64,000 bases of DNA from Bacteroidetes bacterium RIFCSPLOWO2_12_FULL_37_12 (GTDB taxonomy: Bacteria > Bacteroidota > Bacteroidia > 2-12-FULL-37-12), in assembly GCA_001769655.1 (NCBI GenBank), contig MEPC01000029.1, positions 1 through 64,000 of the forward strand, read 5' to 3'. Below are positions 25,756-35,611 of the stretch, piece by piece. The stretch's first letter is position 1. Every line of letters starts with the position of its first letter. The position numbers and the translations under genes were made by a program. The notes beneath the pieces are model-generated. The model ran no database searches and was not told the origin of the DNA. It saw only the letters and a list, made by a program, of their open reading frames with translations.

Positions 25756-25874
25756 AAAGATTTTCTAACTGAAGCCATCGGAGTTTATAAAATTTTTAAA
25801 CGCGGAGTACTAATACACAGAACAATTAGTAAAAGAGCTTTACGAATCAATTTCAGATTAATCCACTGCGTCCC

Positions 25875-27056
25875 CTAAATCCCTTCCAACCACCCTGCAT
25901 ACTCATTATACACTTTCTCAGCCGAAAAATTTTCTCCATGATACAGTGAATCCTTCCTGTCCAACATTTCCAATTCCTCAATTCTTTCAGCCAGCTTGCT
26001 AATTTTTCCGGAAGGGTAATACTTAACTGCCTCTTCATTTTTTGCAAACTCTAGAAACTCTTCATTCTGAATATTAGTTATATACGGGAGGTTTGCCGAC
26101 ATATAATAAAATATTTTGGAAGGAAAAGAAGTAAATGACTCAGAATCTGCCAATGCAAATCCAGCGTGAGAACGAAAAAGTAAATTCACTAAATCATGAA
26201 AAGGCAATCCCCCTGTGACACAAACATTGGGTGGTAAATTTTTATGGCTTCTGTTAAAATCTTTTTGATTTTTATGCCCTTTTCCAACCAATAGCAGATG
26301 ATATGCAGGAAACTTTTTCATTGCATTAAAGAGGACTTGCAATTCCCGGTTATGAGTTGAACTCCCAAGATATACAAAATATTTTTTATCCGGATGAAAA
26401 AAATCTTTTTTCCAGTTTTGCTCATACATGGAATAAAATAATCCCGAATTTATTCCTATTGGAAAATGCGAGTTCTTTTTATTACCGATTTGTTTTTTTA
26501 GAAAATTCAAGTAATACGACGATACACTACATATGGCATTTGCGTTCTTTATTGAAAAATTCCTCAAAGCCCCATGAAACCGGAGTGGAAATTTGAGAAT
26601 CTGGGATTTTACAAACCGTTCCATGGACTCAGGCCAAAGATCTTGAATATCCAGAACCACCGGTACGTTATATTTTTTGCCAATTTTAACGATGAAATAG
26701 GAGGAAAGCACGGGCGGAAAAGCACAAACTATTAAATCAGGTTTTTCTGCAGAAATCAACTTTTTCAATAATTTTTTTAACCGGAATGCAAATTGGACGT
26801 GATTCAGGATGCGCCCTAACGATACATTTTTTTTATAGGACGATGTTGAAATAAGATGCCACTTAATTTCGGAAAATGGCTTTACAAGTTTCACGGGAAA
26901 TTCCCTTTGACATTTATTCAGATGAAAAAAGGATGATGAAATATAAGAAACAGTGTGTCCCCGCTCCACCAAAGTTGCCGCAAGATATCCATAACGAATC
27001 AACTGGGCATCATCCCATGGCAAAGGATCAAAAGCACTGATAATAATGATTTTCAT
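25875..27056 (-). CDS. Glycosyltransferase of the GT4/WcaI-like type
   Basis: A 393-residue GT-B enzyme. The N-terminus IIIISAFDPLPWDDAQLIRY, the block VPVVLDIQDLWPESMERFV, the second-domain strand KKYFVYLGSSTHNRELQVLF and the ending FPSKIFYYMSANLPYITNIQ ... VKYYPSGKISKLAERIEELE with the conserved acidic-Phe nucleotide-sugar region are typical for transferases of cell-surface polysaccharide synthesis. Donor and acceptor cannot be told. The next gene on the same strand is a multispanning protein with a GT-C look, and a WecA-type transferase lies at 31 kb, so a surface glycan is likely. Confidence 0.85.
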   Translation of the reverse strand: MKIIIISAFDPLPWDDAQLIRYGYLAATLVERGHTVSYISSSFFHLNKCQREFPVKLVKPFSEIKWHLISTSSYKKNVSLGRILNHVQFAFRLKKLLKKLISAEKPDLIVCAFPPVLSSYFIVKIGKKYNVPVVLDIQDLWPESMERFVKSQILKFPLRFHGALRNFSIKNANAICSVSSYYLNFLKKQIGNKKNSHFPIGINSGLFYSMYEQNWKKDFFHPDKKYFVYLGSSTHNRELQVLFNAMKKFPAYHLLLVGKGHKNQKDFNRSHKNLPPNVCVTGGLPFHDLVNLLFRSHAGFALADSESFTSFPSKIFYYMSANLPYITNIQNEEFLEFAKNEEAVKYYPSGKISKLAERIEELEMLDRKDSLYHGENFSAEKVYNEYAGWLEGI

Positions 27057-27084
27057 TTTTTCTATTTTCTATTTTTTTATTATC

Positions 27085-27136
27085 CAAACCTTCAAGGTTT
27101 TCCTGCGCCTCAAATCATTATTAAACCTTGAAGGTC
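27085..27136 (-). repeat. Dispersed palindromic element, copy 2
   Basis: The minus strand reads ACCTTCAAGGTTT, then core GATTTGAGGCG, then AACCTTGAAGGTTTGG, matching copy 1 at 3351-3401. AATAGAAAATAGAAAA heptamers follow here as well, at 27059-27076. Confidence 0.75.
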
Positions 27137-27187
27137 ATTCACTATTTTAACCATTTAAACCATTTAACCATTTTAACTTTTACATTT

Positions 27188-28657
27188 TTAATTTTTTATT
27201 CCTTGTAGCACTCTTCTCACCCTTCCTCTTTCATAAATCAGTGCCACCACATTTTCGGTAATTTTGATTTCAGGCACACGATGAAGCGGAACAACCCTTG
27301 CCATCAGATTATCTCTTTTTAAACGGACGTTCAGGATGTTTTTAATATCAGGAGCATTAAAAATCAATTGAAATCCTTCCTGCAAATAAATGGAATAAGT
27401 GACCGCTTCCTTTTCTCCATCAAACATAATCAGTGAGTCGGCTTTATCTATTTCTTTTTTGTAAGTAAGAACTTCTGAAATTATTTTTTCAGCCGATTTT
27501 CCGTTTCGTAAAAGCAACTCAATTTTGTTTCGAACAGATATAAAACTTATTATGATAAAAATACCCATAAACAGATAAGTGGCAAATTTATACCGCTTAT
27601 TTAAATTAAATAATTCATTTACTACAAATCCCATAAAAATAGAAAATATTCCCAACGGTTGATAAACATATCCCTCGCTGGCTTTACGAAGGAGAATATA
27701 AGGGAGTGTAGATGCTAAAAAAAGTAATATAAAAAAAACTCCGGTTCGGATATTATTCTTAATGAAAAACAGAAAGCCGAAAATAAACGGGATTGTAAAA
27801 ATCACAAGCAATAATGATAAAAAAATATAATCTTCAGCCAATCCTAATTGAAATAAATGCACTGATGAAAAAGGAGAACAAATTACAAGAAGATACCTTC
27901 CGAGATTTTCAATAACATTTAACCCAAACATCATACGGTAATCCTGTTCTCCAAAAAACTGAATGTTCTCCATGCAAAATAGACGGATGTACGAATAACC
28001 AACTGTTATCAGGAAAAAGGGAATAAGTAAAAGCCATCGTTTTGTATGTTGATTACTTCGGCATTCCGTCTCCCGTCTTCTGAATTGAAAATAGAAAGTG
28101 ACAATTAACATAATACCAAAGGCATTTACACCCGATTCTTTACAGAATATAGAAAGAGCAAAAAACAAAAAGCATAGCAAATAATATCTTAGGAATTGTT
28201 GAGACGAATGATTATATAAATAGCAAAACCATCCGGTCAAAAGCACAAAAACAGAAACCATGCTTTGATGTATTTCACCAACCCACGAAACAGGCGTAAC
28301 GGTTACGGAGTGAAAAAGAAAAAACATGGCTCCCAAAATCGCGGCATGGACTTGCATAAATTTTTTAAGTATAAAAAAAATCATCCAGCTATAAAATCCA
28401 TGCAGAATTATGGCTGTGAAATGAGAAAAATAGGGTGGATTATTATCGTATAATATATCCAGTTTGACAAGAGAATAGGCGAGGGGTTGATACCACCTTC
28501 GGCAAGTACCTGTAAAAAAATCAGTGAACGTAAGACACTCATTGGTAAAATGGTCAAAATCATCCATAAAGAAATTTCCGTTGCTGGCTGGCTGGTAAAC
28601 CAAATAAGCCATTAATAAAAACCCAAAAAAATACAATGTGGATAAATAGTGTTTCAT
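27188..28657 (-). CDS. Multispanning membrane protein, GT-C glycosyltransferase-like
   Basis: A 489-residue protein with roughly ten membrane segments. The first periplasmic loop carries NGNFFMDDFDHFTNE, an acidic pair in the position where GT-C enzymes (PMT/ArnT-like) bind the polyprenyl-phosphate sugar. The last 100 residues form a small soluble domain (SLIMFDGEKEAVTYSIYLQE). The role in surface glycan synthesis is inferred from the fold type and from the GT4 gene next to it. It diverges from the helicase gene. Confidence 0.6.
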   Translation of the reverse strand: MKHYLSTLYFFGFLLMAYLVYQPASNGNFFMDDFDHFTNECLTFTDFFTGTCRRWYQPLAYSLVKLDILYDNNPPYFSHFTAIILHGFYSWMIFFILKKFMQVHAAILGAMFFLFHSVTVTPVSWVGEIHQSMVSVFVLLTGWFCYLYNHSSQQFLRYYLLCFLFFALSIFCKESGVNAFGIMLIVTFYFQFRRRETECRSNQHTKRWLLLIPFFLITVGYSYIRLFCMENIQFFGEQDYRMMFGLNVIENLGRYLLVICSPFSSVHLFQLGLAEDYIFLSLLLVIFTIPFIFGFLFFIKNNIRTGVFFILLFLASTLPYILLRKASEGYVYQPLGIFSIFMGFVVNELFNLNKRYKFATYLFMGIFIIISFISVRNKIELLLRNGKSAEKIISEVLTYKKEIDKADSLIMFDGEKEAVTYSIYLQEGFQLIFNAPDIKNILNVRLKRDNLMARVVPLHRVPEIKITENVVALIYERGRVRRVLQGIKN

Positions 28658-28703
28658 TATGGATGATTTTTTATTTTACTTTGCAGTTTTTCACGCCAAA
28701 TCT

Positions 28704-31052
28704 ATGGATTTTTTATCTCAGCTAAATCCTGAACAGCAAAAAGCAGTGACGGAACTCGAGGGACCCTCTATTATTATAGCCGGCGCCGGTTCAGGAAAAA
28801 CCCGCGTCCTCACCTACAGAATTGCCTGGTTACTTTCTAAAGGAGTAAAACCCTACCACATTCTTGCGCTGACTTTTACCAACAAAGCATCCAAGGAAAT
28901 GAAAAAACGCATCGGGGAGTTAATCGGACCTCAATCCGAAGATTTGTGGATGGGCACTTTTCACCGTTTGTTTGGTAAAATGCTGAGAATAGATGGGCAT
29001 TATCTTGGGTATCAATCAAATTTTACGATTTATGATACAGAGGATTCCAAATGTCTCCTGAGAAACATTATTAAAGAATTAATGCTTGATGAAAAAGCTT
29101 ATCCACACAATCTGATTCATAAAATTATCTCTCTTTCCAAAAACCGTCTGATAGACAGCGCTGAATATCTCAACAATTCCCAGTATTCAACGGAAGATTC
29201 TATAGCAAGACGACCCTTAACTGGTAAAATTTATTCAATCTATCAGAATCGCTGTTTCCAAGCCATGGCAATGGATTTCGATGACCTTTTATTAAAAATG
29301 TATTATTTACTGCGGGACTTTAATGAAGTGCTTGAAAAATATCAAAACAGATTCCGTTATATTTTAGTGGATGAATACCAGGACACAAATTTTGCCCAAT
29401 ACATGGTGTTGAAAAAATTAGCCGCAAAATTTCAGAATATTTGCGTTGTAGGAGATGACTCGCAAAGTATTTATGGATTCCGTGGCGCGGATATCAGCAA
29501 TATTTTAAATTTTAAAAAGGACTACCCCAATGCCCATGTTTTTCGTCTGGAACAAAATTACAGATCCACAAAAACGATTGTCGAAGCATCAAACAATATC
29601 ATCCTGAATAACCGGAAACGGTTAGATAAAAAAATATGGACCGAAAATGATACCGGAGCCGGCATAACCCTGCTGAAAGCAGTCAGTGATAACGAAGAAG
29701 GATGGAATGTGGCAAACAGTATTTTTGACAATAAGATGAATCAAAAACTCAATAATGCAGATTTTGCCATATTGTATCGCACGAATGCGCAATCCCGGGT
29801 GCTGGAAGAATCCCTCAGAAGATTAAACTTACCGTATCGCATTTATGGCGGTTTGTCTTTTTATCAAAGACGGGAAATTAAGGACTTGCTGGCGTATTTA
29901 CGCTTGACTGTGAATTCCAAAGATGAAGAAGCGCTACGCAGGATCATTAATTATCCGAGAAGGGGCATTGGAGAAAGCACGATATCTAAATTGCAGGAAT
30001 TTGCACAAAAACGTCAGATTTCTCTTTGGGAATCTATGGAAATAAACAATCAAACAAGTGAAATTGGAACCTTGCCAAAAACACTCCCCGAGTTTGAAAA
30101 GAAAATAAAATCGTATCAGAATTTGTTACTTGAGAAAGATGCTTATTCGATTTCTGAACATGTAGCAAAAACTTCCGGAATCATGCAGGAATTAAGAGAG
30201 GATAAAACACTCGAGGGTGTATCGCGTTATGAAAACCTTCAGGAATTACTGAATGGCATTAAAGAATTTGTGGATGATGAAAATAATGAAGATAAATCAT
30301 TAGTATCCTACCTCCAGCAAGTGGCGCTTTATACAGACGCCGATAAAGAAGAAGCTGGCAACGACACCCTCAGTTTGATGACCATCCATTCAGCTAAAGG
30401 GCTTGAATTTCCGTTTGTTTATATAACCGGCTTAGAGGAGAATTTATTTCCTTCTTCTATGGCTCTCGGTGAAAATAACAACCTGGAAGAAGAAAGAAGA
30501 TTATTTTATGTCGCCGTCACTCGTGCTAAAGTAAAATTGTTTTTGTCGTATGCAAAATCCCGCTATAAATGGGGACAACTGACCCAAGCGCAACCCAGCC
30601 GTTTTCTGAATGAAATTGATTCAAAATACTTTGAGCAGGTAACCGCAAGGAGTCGTTCCTTCCATGCTAATAATAATTTTAATTTATCGTCCCATTCATC
30701 CGGTAATTTTGAGCCATATTTCAAATCCAAATCACGTACTAAAAATAATTTTTTGAATGGAAATGGTTTAAAGACAGTCAACAAGTCATTCTCAGGAATT
30801 TCAAGTAATTTAAGTCCCATTTCCAAAAATCCGTCAATTAGAAAAGTATCCATGGCTCCTTCCGTGAATTTTACACCCAGTGACACTACAGGATTGGACA
30901 CCGGAATGCGGGTTGAGCATGCCCGGTTTGGTATTGGCAAAGTAATTAAGATGTCAACTGCTTCAGGCGATCGAAAAGCCACTATTCTGTTTGAAAATAT
31001 TGGTGAGAAAACGCTTTTGCTCGGGTATGCGCGGTTAAAAATTTTGGAATAA
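28704..31052 (+). CDS. UvrD/PcrA-type DNA helicase
   Basis: A 782-residue superfamily 1A helicase acting in excision repair and replication restart. Motifs: LNPEQQKAV (Q motif), AGAGSGKTRVLTYRIAWLL, VDEYQDTNFAQ, CVVGDDSQSIYGFRGADI, LEQNYRSTKTI, LMTIHSAKGLEFPFVYITGL and FYVAVTRAK. The C-terminus has a Tudor-like module (GMRVEHARFGIGKVIKM) as in PcrA, which contacts RNA polymerase there. The ATG at 28704 begins MDFLSQLNPEQ, the family start; an ATG 15 codons upstream lies in the promoter-like stretch TTACTTTG and overlaps the diverging gene. Confidence 0.95.
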   Translation: MDFLSQLNPEQQKAVTELEGPSIIIAGAGSGKTRVLTYRIAWLLSKGVKPYHILALTFTNKASKEMKKRIGELIGPQSEDLWMGTFHRLFGKMLRIDGHYLGYQSNFTIYDTEDSKCLLRNIIKELMLDEKAYPHNLIHKIISLSKNRLIDSAEYLNNSQYSTEDSIARRPLTGKIYSIYQNRCFQAMAMDFDDLLLKMYYLLRDFNEVLEKYQNRFRYILVDEYQDTNFAQYMVLKKLAAKFQNICVVGDDSQSIYGFRGADISNILNFKKDYPNAHVFRLEQNYRSTKTIVEASNNIILNNRKRLDKKIWTENDTGAGITLLKAVSDNEEGWNVANSIFDNKMNQKLNNADFAILYRTNAQSRVLEESLRRLNLPYRIYGGLSFYQRREIKDLLAYLRLTVNSKDEEALRRIINYPRRGIGESTISKLQEFAQKRQISLWESMEINNQTSEIGTLPKTLPEFEKKIKSYQNLLLEKDAYSISEHVAKTSGIMQELREDKTLEGVSRYENLQELLNGIKEFVDDENNEDKSLVSYLQQVALYTDADKEEAGNDTLSLMTIHSAKGLEFPFVYITGLEENLFPSSMALGENNNLEEERRLFYVAVTRAKVKLFLSYAKSRYKWGQLTQAQPSRFLNEIDSKYFEQVTARSRSFHANNNFNLSSHSSGNFEPYFKSKSRTKNNFLNGNGLKTVNKSFSGISSNLSPISKNPSIRKVSMAPSVNFTPSDTTGLDTGMRVEHARFGIGKVIKMSTASGDRKATILFENIGEKTLLLGYARLKILE

Positions 31053-31077
31053 TGATGATTAGAAAAAGGGGAATTAA

Positions 31078-31186
31078 TGAATAACACATAACATATAATG
31101 ATACTATTAAATAATGGAAAATAATAGAATATGGGTACTTCTAAAAACTTAAACATTATTCATTTTTTGTTATGTGTTATGTGTTT
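31078..31186 (+). repeat. Dispersed inverted-repeat element (TTGTTATGTGTTAT), copy A
   Basis: The left arm GAATAACACATAACATA is mirrored by TTTTTTGTTATGTGTTATG on the right. The right arm ACATTATTCATTTTTTGTTA also occurs, with few changes and in the same orientation, at 41864-41952. Confidence 0.5.
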
Positions 31187-31255
31187 TTAATAATAATGAA
31201 AAATTAAAATATCTTTAATATTATTAGTTGAAATATTATTGATAAAACACTAATC

Positions 31256-32302
31256 ATGGACATATATATTTTAAAATGCTCTCTGGCGCTTTTAATCTCC
31301 TTTGCAGTTTCACTTTATGCGATTCCGCCTTTGATAACTATTGCCCTTGAAAAAAAATTATTCGATATTCCAAATCCCTATAAAGTCCATGTTGATCCGA
31401 TCCCCAGGTTGGGTGGTCTTGCCATTTTTGTCGGGTTCATGGTTTCGCTTTTTCTACTTGGGAATTTAGGACAGGGAATTCAGCAGATTATTGCAGGATG
31501 TGTCATCATTTTTTTTATCGGACTGAAGGATGATTTGATTCCTATTTCTGCATTGAAAAAATTTCTCGGCCAACTACTTGCCGCCGGTATCGTCATGTTT
31601 ATGGGAAACATAAGGATTACCAGTTTTCAGGGGTTCTTGGGGATTTATGAGTTGGATTCATTAAACCCAGGATTAAGTTACATTTTAACTTTTGTAACCA
31701 TTATCGGAATTACAAATGCTATAAATCTGATTGATGGAATTGATGGATTAGCCGGTACGCTTATATTTCTATTTTCAGTGACCTTTGGATTGGTTTTTTT
31801 ATTCCATAATAAACCGTACCTATCCATTGTCGCATTCTCGCTCACCGGAAGTGTTCTTGCTTTTTTACGATTTAATATAGTGAATGCAAAAATTTTTATG
31901 GGGGATACCGGATCATTATTGTGCGGTTTTCTTCTGTCTGTATTAGCTATTGAATTTATAGAACTAAAACATTTAGGAACAAACCCCATGGTCGCTGTAT
32001 CTGTTCTTTGTCTCCCATTAATTGATACGATTAGGGTTTTTTCTTTAAGAATTTATTACGGACTCTCCCCTTTTCTTCCCAACCGGGATCATGTGTATCA
32101 CCGCTTATTAGATGCCGGGTTTACTCATTTTTTTACTACCTTTTTATTAAGTTTTTTTAATCTTTTTGTTATTGCCGGAGCATTTTATCTTTCTGAACAG
32201 GGAAATTTAACCTTGCTTTTATTTCTTATAATTAGTCATGTTATTTTATACTTGCTGGTGCTTCTACTCCGTTTTAAAAAATTAAAAGAATTGAAAATTT
32301 AA
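31256..32302 (+). CDS. MraY/WecA-family glycan-1-phosphate transferase
   Basis: A 348-residue, about 11-helix enzyme that transfers a sugar-1-phosphate, usually GlcNAc-1-P, from UDP to undecaprenyl phosphate and so starts a surface polysaccharide. Motifs: VDPIPRLGGLAIFVGF, IGLKDDLI with the catalytic Asp pair, AINLIDGIDGLAGT, AKIFMGDTGSLLCGFLL and FLPNRDHVYHRLLDAGF. It is not MraY itself since the cell-wall cluster is elsewhere and the HxH-type loop is of WecA style. It uses the undecaprenyl phosphate made via uppS (10.8 kb). Confidence 0.9.
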   Translation: MDIYILKCSLALLISFAVSLYAIPPLITIALEKKLFDIPNPYKVHVDPIPRLGGLAIFVGFMVSLFLLGNLGQGIQQIIAGCVIIFFIGLKDDLIPISALKKFLGQLLAAGIVMFMGNIRITSFQGFLGIYELDSLNPGLSYILTFVTIIGITNAINLIDGIDGLAGTLIFLFSVTFGLVFLFHNKPYLSIVAFSLTGSVLAFLRFNIVNAKIFMGDTGSLLCGFLLSVLAIEFIELKHLGTNPMVAVSVLCLPLIDTIRVFSLRIYYGLSPFLPNRDHVYHRLLDAGFTHFFTTFLLSFFNLFVIAGAFYLSEQGNLTLLLFLIISHVILYLLVLLLRFKKLKELKI

Positions 32303-33469
32303 ATGGTTGTAGTTTATCCAACATCCAATATCCAACAACCTCTAATTCCACCAACTATTTTCAGATATCTATATATCCTCGCCTTTTTGGTCTCTTCGGA
32401 AATTTCGCTGAGTCGCGACATAGACCAGCGCGATATTTCGAATGATTGGTTATTTCAATCTCCCGAAACCGGCGAGTTAGTGCCTTACCATGGTAACCAG
32501 AAGACCAAGTATTTATGTCAGTGGCTCCCTTTTTCACAGGTTCAGGGATCCATTTTATCCTTTAAAGCCCAAAAAGGACTTTGCTTGTTTATTGACAATA
32601 AATTAATGTGGACCTCTGATAAAATAAGCAATTGTTCCCTGGAAATAGGAAAAGATGTTTTGGTAAAAAAAAATAATCATTCCCCCTTATTGCTTCTCTT
32701 CTGGCATCCGGAGGGTAAACTTCCTTTTCATTCAGTTTTTTTACAATTTATAAATACAAGAGATTCTCAGACCGATGATGAGGATATAACCCCCCTTAGA
32801 TTCCCATATTTTAAAAATTATTTTTTTTTAATAATTATTATTATTCTTTCCGGGATCATGTTTCTACAAATCAGTTATCCTGGTTTTATCATTAGAAGTT
32901 TTCAACAGTTGATTAGTGAGAACAGAAGCCGGGAACTGGAAAAGGCAACGGGCTTTTTTTTAACTTCCTATCATATACTGTTTTCACTTATTTTCGTTTT
33001 GACAATTGCCTGGCATGTAGTATTAATTTTACATTACGTTTATCCTGATCTGACCCCCATGAATTTTTTTTCTTCAAACCCTTTCTCCCAAACCGTTTAT
33101 TTTGCAGGAATGGTTGTATTTATCTATTTGGCAAAATTTATTATCTATCGGATTTGTGGGTACATTTTTAATCATTCCCGTCTCCTGAACCGTATGTTTG
33201 GTCTCACAGTACAATGGGATTTTTTCCTGAGCTTATTTCTGTTTACAGGAATTTTATTTTTTGCCACTATCCCCGCACGATTTTTCCTGATATGCTTAAA
33301 AATAGAGATGTTTTTAGTTTTTATTTACATCGCTTACCGCTCTGTAAAAGTGTATCATTACCTGGCAACTGAAAAATCATTTCTCAAATTGCATTTATTT
33401 TTCTACCTTTGCACCCTTGAAATAATTCCAATCTGCATTTTGACCAGATTTCTGTTATATACAAATTGA
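32303..33469 (+). CDS. DUF4271 membrane protein
   Basis: A protein of up to 388 residues. The C-terminal half (residues 175-388) has about six membrane segments with the DUF4271 look (SYHILFSLIFVLTIAWHVVL, FFYLCTLEIIPICIL). The N-terminal 150 residues seem extracytoplasmic (VPYHGNQKTKYLCQWLPFSQ, LCLFIDNKLMWTSDKI). In Bacteroidota this family commonly precedes hemD, as here (3 bases apart). The first 13 codons read through a heptamer-repeat patch (TATCCAACATCCAATATCCA), so the true start may be further in; no other ATG is available before codon 100. Confidence 0.78.
   Translation: MVVVYPTSNIQQPLIPPTIFRYLYILAFLVSSEISLSRDIDQRDISNDWLFQSPETGELVPYHGNQKTKYLCQWLPFSQVQGSILSFKAQKGLCLFIDNKLMWTSDKISNCSLEIGKDVLVKKNNHSPLLLLFWHPEGKLPFHSVFLQFINTRDSQTDDEDITPLRFPYFKNYFFLIIIIILSGIMFLQISYPGFIIRSFQQLISENRSRELEKATGFFLTSYHILFSLIFVLTIAWHVVLILHYVYPDLTPMNFFSSNPFSQTVYFAGMVVFIYLAKFIIYRICGYIFNHSRLLNRMFGLTVQWDFFLSLFLFTGILFFATIPARFFLICLKIEMFLVFIYIAYRSVKVYHYLATEKSFLKLHLFFYLCTLEIIPICILTRFLLYTN
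33414..33421 (+). promoter_or_regulatory. Internal -7 box before hemD
   Basis: TACCTTTG, the ideal Bacteroidota -7 box, lies inside the end of the DUF4271 gene, 51 bases before the hemD start. Confidence 0.45.
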
Positions 33470-33472
33470 ATT

Positions 33473-34279
33473 ATGCTTAAAGTTAAATCAAACTCTCTTG
33501 AAAAAAGAAGCCCTATTAAAATTAAGAATATTCTTATTACTCAGCCAGAACCAATTGATTCCAGTTCACCCTATCAGGATTTGAGATCAAGATATAATGT
33601 GAACCTTGATTTCAGGTCATTTATTCATGTGGAAGGGGTCTCACTTAAGGAATTCCGCCAGCAAAAAATCCACTTTCTCGAATTTACGGCTATCATTTTT
33701 ACTAGCAAAAATGCCGTAGATAATTTTTTTAGGATTTGTCAGGAAACCAGAGTCGAAATGCCTCAGGAAACTAAGTATTTTTGTGTGTCCGAACAAACCT
33801 CAAATTATTTACAGAAGTATATTATTCTACGCAAAAGAAAGGTATTTTCAGGTTCTGGTTCCGCCACCGGACTGGTTGACCTATTCAAAAAATACAAAAA
33901 GGAAAGATACCTTTATCCTTGCTCTGATATTCGGAAAAATGAGATCCCTCAATTTTTGTCTGCCAACGGCTTATTTTATAAAGAGGTTATACTATATAGA
34001 ACTGTCGCCAGTGATCTCTCCGGGTTTGACCCGCTTAATTATGATGTTATCGCTTTTTATAGTCCCTCAGGAGTTCAGGCGCTTTTGAAAAATTTCCCTG
34101 AATTTAAACAAAAGAACACGTTGATAGCCGCCTTTGGTCCTACCACTGCCAAGTCGGTTTTAGATGCCGGACTTTCTCTGGATATTTCAGCGCCACAACC
34201 GAATATACCCTCTATGGCAGGTGCTATTGAAAGTTACATTAAAAAGTACAAAGGAGTTGGCAATGGACACAGAGTATAG
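33473..34279 (+). CDS. hemD: Uroporphyrinogen-III synthase
   Basis: A 268-residue cytosolic enzyme that closes hydroxymethylbilane with inversion of ring D, leading to heme, which kynA in this window uses. The HemD fold is recognisable: IKNILITQPEPIDSSSPYQD at the start, FTAIIFTSKNAVDNFFRIC, YPCSDIRKNEIPQFLSANGL, and VIAFYSPSGVQALLKNFPEF ... TLIAAFGPTTAKSVLDAGL. It follows DUF4271 after 3 bases, so they form an operon, with a possible extra promoter inside the upstream gene. Confidence 0.9.
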   Translation: MLKVKSNSLEKRSPIKIKNILITQPEPIDSSSPYQDLRSRYNVNLDFRSFIHVEGVSLKEFRQQKIHFLEFTAIIFTSKNAVDNFFRICQETRVEMPQETKYFCVSEQTSNYLQKYIILRKRKVFSGSGSATGLVDLFKKYKKERYLYPCSDIRKNEIPQFLSANGLFYKEVILYRTVASDLSGFDPLNYDVIAFYSPSGVQALLKNFPEFKQKNTLIAAFGPTTAKSVLDAGLSLDISAPQPNIPSMAGAIESYIKKYKGVGNGHRV

Positions 34280-34395
34280 CGTACGCAGGTAGGTTTAAGT
34301 ACCTGCCACTCTTTCTTAACTACATACTTAAACCAGATTTAGACACAGAATTCAATAATTTTTCACAAAATTTGCATTTTATAATACCTTTTATA

Positions 34396-34403
34396 TATAT
34401 TTG
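34396..34403 (+). promoter_or_regulatory. porP/sprF promoter -7 box
   Basis: TATATTTG lies 24 bases before the porP ATG. Confidence 0.55.
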
Positions 34404-34427
34404 GGGAATTTTAGTCAAACCATATAA

Positions 34428-35381
34428 ATGCGCAAGTCCCTTTTAGTTCTCTTTTTATCGGTCTCCTTTTATTCTTTTTCGCAAACAGACCCAATGTTTA
34501 CGCATTATATGTACAATGGCTTATTCCTTAACCCTGGTTCAACCGGCATTGGAATTTCTGAAAAACCCGTAACTGAATTTGGAACTCTTGTCCGACTACA
34601 ATGGATAGGTATAGAAGGCGCTCCCAGAAGCCAGGTTTTTTGGGGACATACACCTATAAGTAAAATTAACAGCGGAATAGGAATACATGTTTTCAATGAT
34701 AACGCCGGACCCCTTCACCAACTTACTGTTAATCTTGATTATGCATATCACCTTGAAATAGGGGATGGAATTCTTGGTATCGGACCTAGTTTGGGAATAC
34801 TGAATAATGCACTTGATGGGACGATGTTAAAACCAAATGATGTGGACCCTATTTTACCAAAAAGTGGTAAAAGCGAAATGAAATTCGATTTGTCGGCAGG
34901 TGCATGGTATAAAGCCAAAAAATATTATGTTGGCTTATCTTCCTTGCATCTTATACCTAATGAATATAATTTCAGCGATTTAGCCGCCAGTCCTTCCAAA
35001 TATGAAGTCCCTTTTCACTTTTATTTAACAGGAGGGTATCATTTTGACATTACCCGGGAAATTGACCTGACCCCCTCGCTCATTGCAAAAAATACTAAAT
35101 CCATCACACAATTTGAAGGAAGTGCTATGGCAGGATACAACAAAAGATTCTATTTCGGATTGGCTTACAGACAACTCGAATCAGCCAGCGTGTTGGTGGG
35201 CTTTAATTTTCTAAAAGACAATGCCGCCCATTTTGGCTATTCTTACGATTTTATTCTTAACGATTTAAACACTGTTTCCAGTGGTTCACATGAGTTTCTT
35301 TTAACCTATAGTATTCCCAAAAAGATTGTACTTCCTCCAGCAAAAATTATCATCCGGACTCCCCGGTTCCGTCTTGAATAA
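34428..35381 (+). CDS. porP: PorP/SprF-family outer-membrane protein of T9SS
   Basis: A 317-residue precursor with signal LLVLFLSVSFYSFSQ. The mature start TDPMFTHYMYNGLFLNPGST and the block LRQWIGIEGAPRSQVFWGH-like region (VRLQWIGIEGAPRSQVFWGH) define the PorP/SprF family, a small outer-membrane barrel. In Porphyromonas PorP is needed for T9SS function, and in Flavobacterium SprF handles the adhesin SprB. Placement directly before gldK equals the P. gingivalis porPKLMN order, favouring a core role. The stop codon lies within a terminator-like hairpin. Confidence 0.92.
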   Translation: MRKSLLVLFLSVSFYSFSQTDPMFTHYMYNGLFLNPGSTGIGISEKPVTEFGTLVRLQWIGIEGAPRSQVFWGHTPISKINSGIGIHVFNDNAGPLHQLTVNLDYAYHLEIGDGILGIGPSLGILNNALDGTMLKPNDVDPILPKSGKSEMKFDLSAGAWYKAKKYYVGLSSLHLIPNEYNFSDLAASPSKYEVPFHFYLTGGYHFDITREIDLTPSLIAKNTKSITQFEGSAMAGYNKRFYFGLAYRQLESASVLVGFNFLKDNAAHFGYSYDFILNDLNTVSSGSHEFLLTYSIPKKIVLPPAKIIIRTPRFRLE

Positions 35382-35398
35382 GGGCTTATTTTTTTTTG
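35377..35398 (+). terminator. Terminator-like hairpin at the porP stop
   Basis: AATAAGGGCTTATT is a 6-bp stem with a GG loop, followed by eight T. It overlaps the stop codon. It would separate porP from gldK transcription, consistent with the gldK promoter boxes downstream. Confidence 0.55.
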
Positions 35399-35564
35399 TT
35401 TTTTTTATTTCATGTTTTTTCTATAACTTTGCAACCCTGTTAGGATAAGATGGATGCACTGTATAGTTTTTGTAATGGTTGAAGTTGTATATTTTATTCC
35501 ACACTTGTGTGTTATTTGTTGAAATGTTTAACAATAAAATCTGATTCGTAACCGTTAATCTCTT

Positions 35565-35572
35565 TAAATTTG
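35565..35572 (+). promoter_or_regulatory. gldK promoter -7 box
   Basis: TAAATTTG lies 39 bases before the gldK ATG. A second candidate, TAACTTTG, is at 35424-35431. Confidence 0.5.
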
Positions 35573-35611
35573 CACCTGTATTCCTGAACAAGGGAATGGC
35601 TACACTATAAA

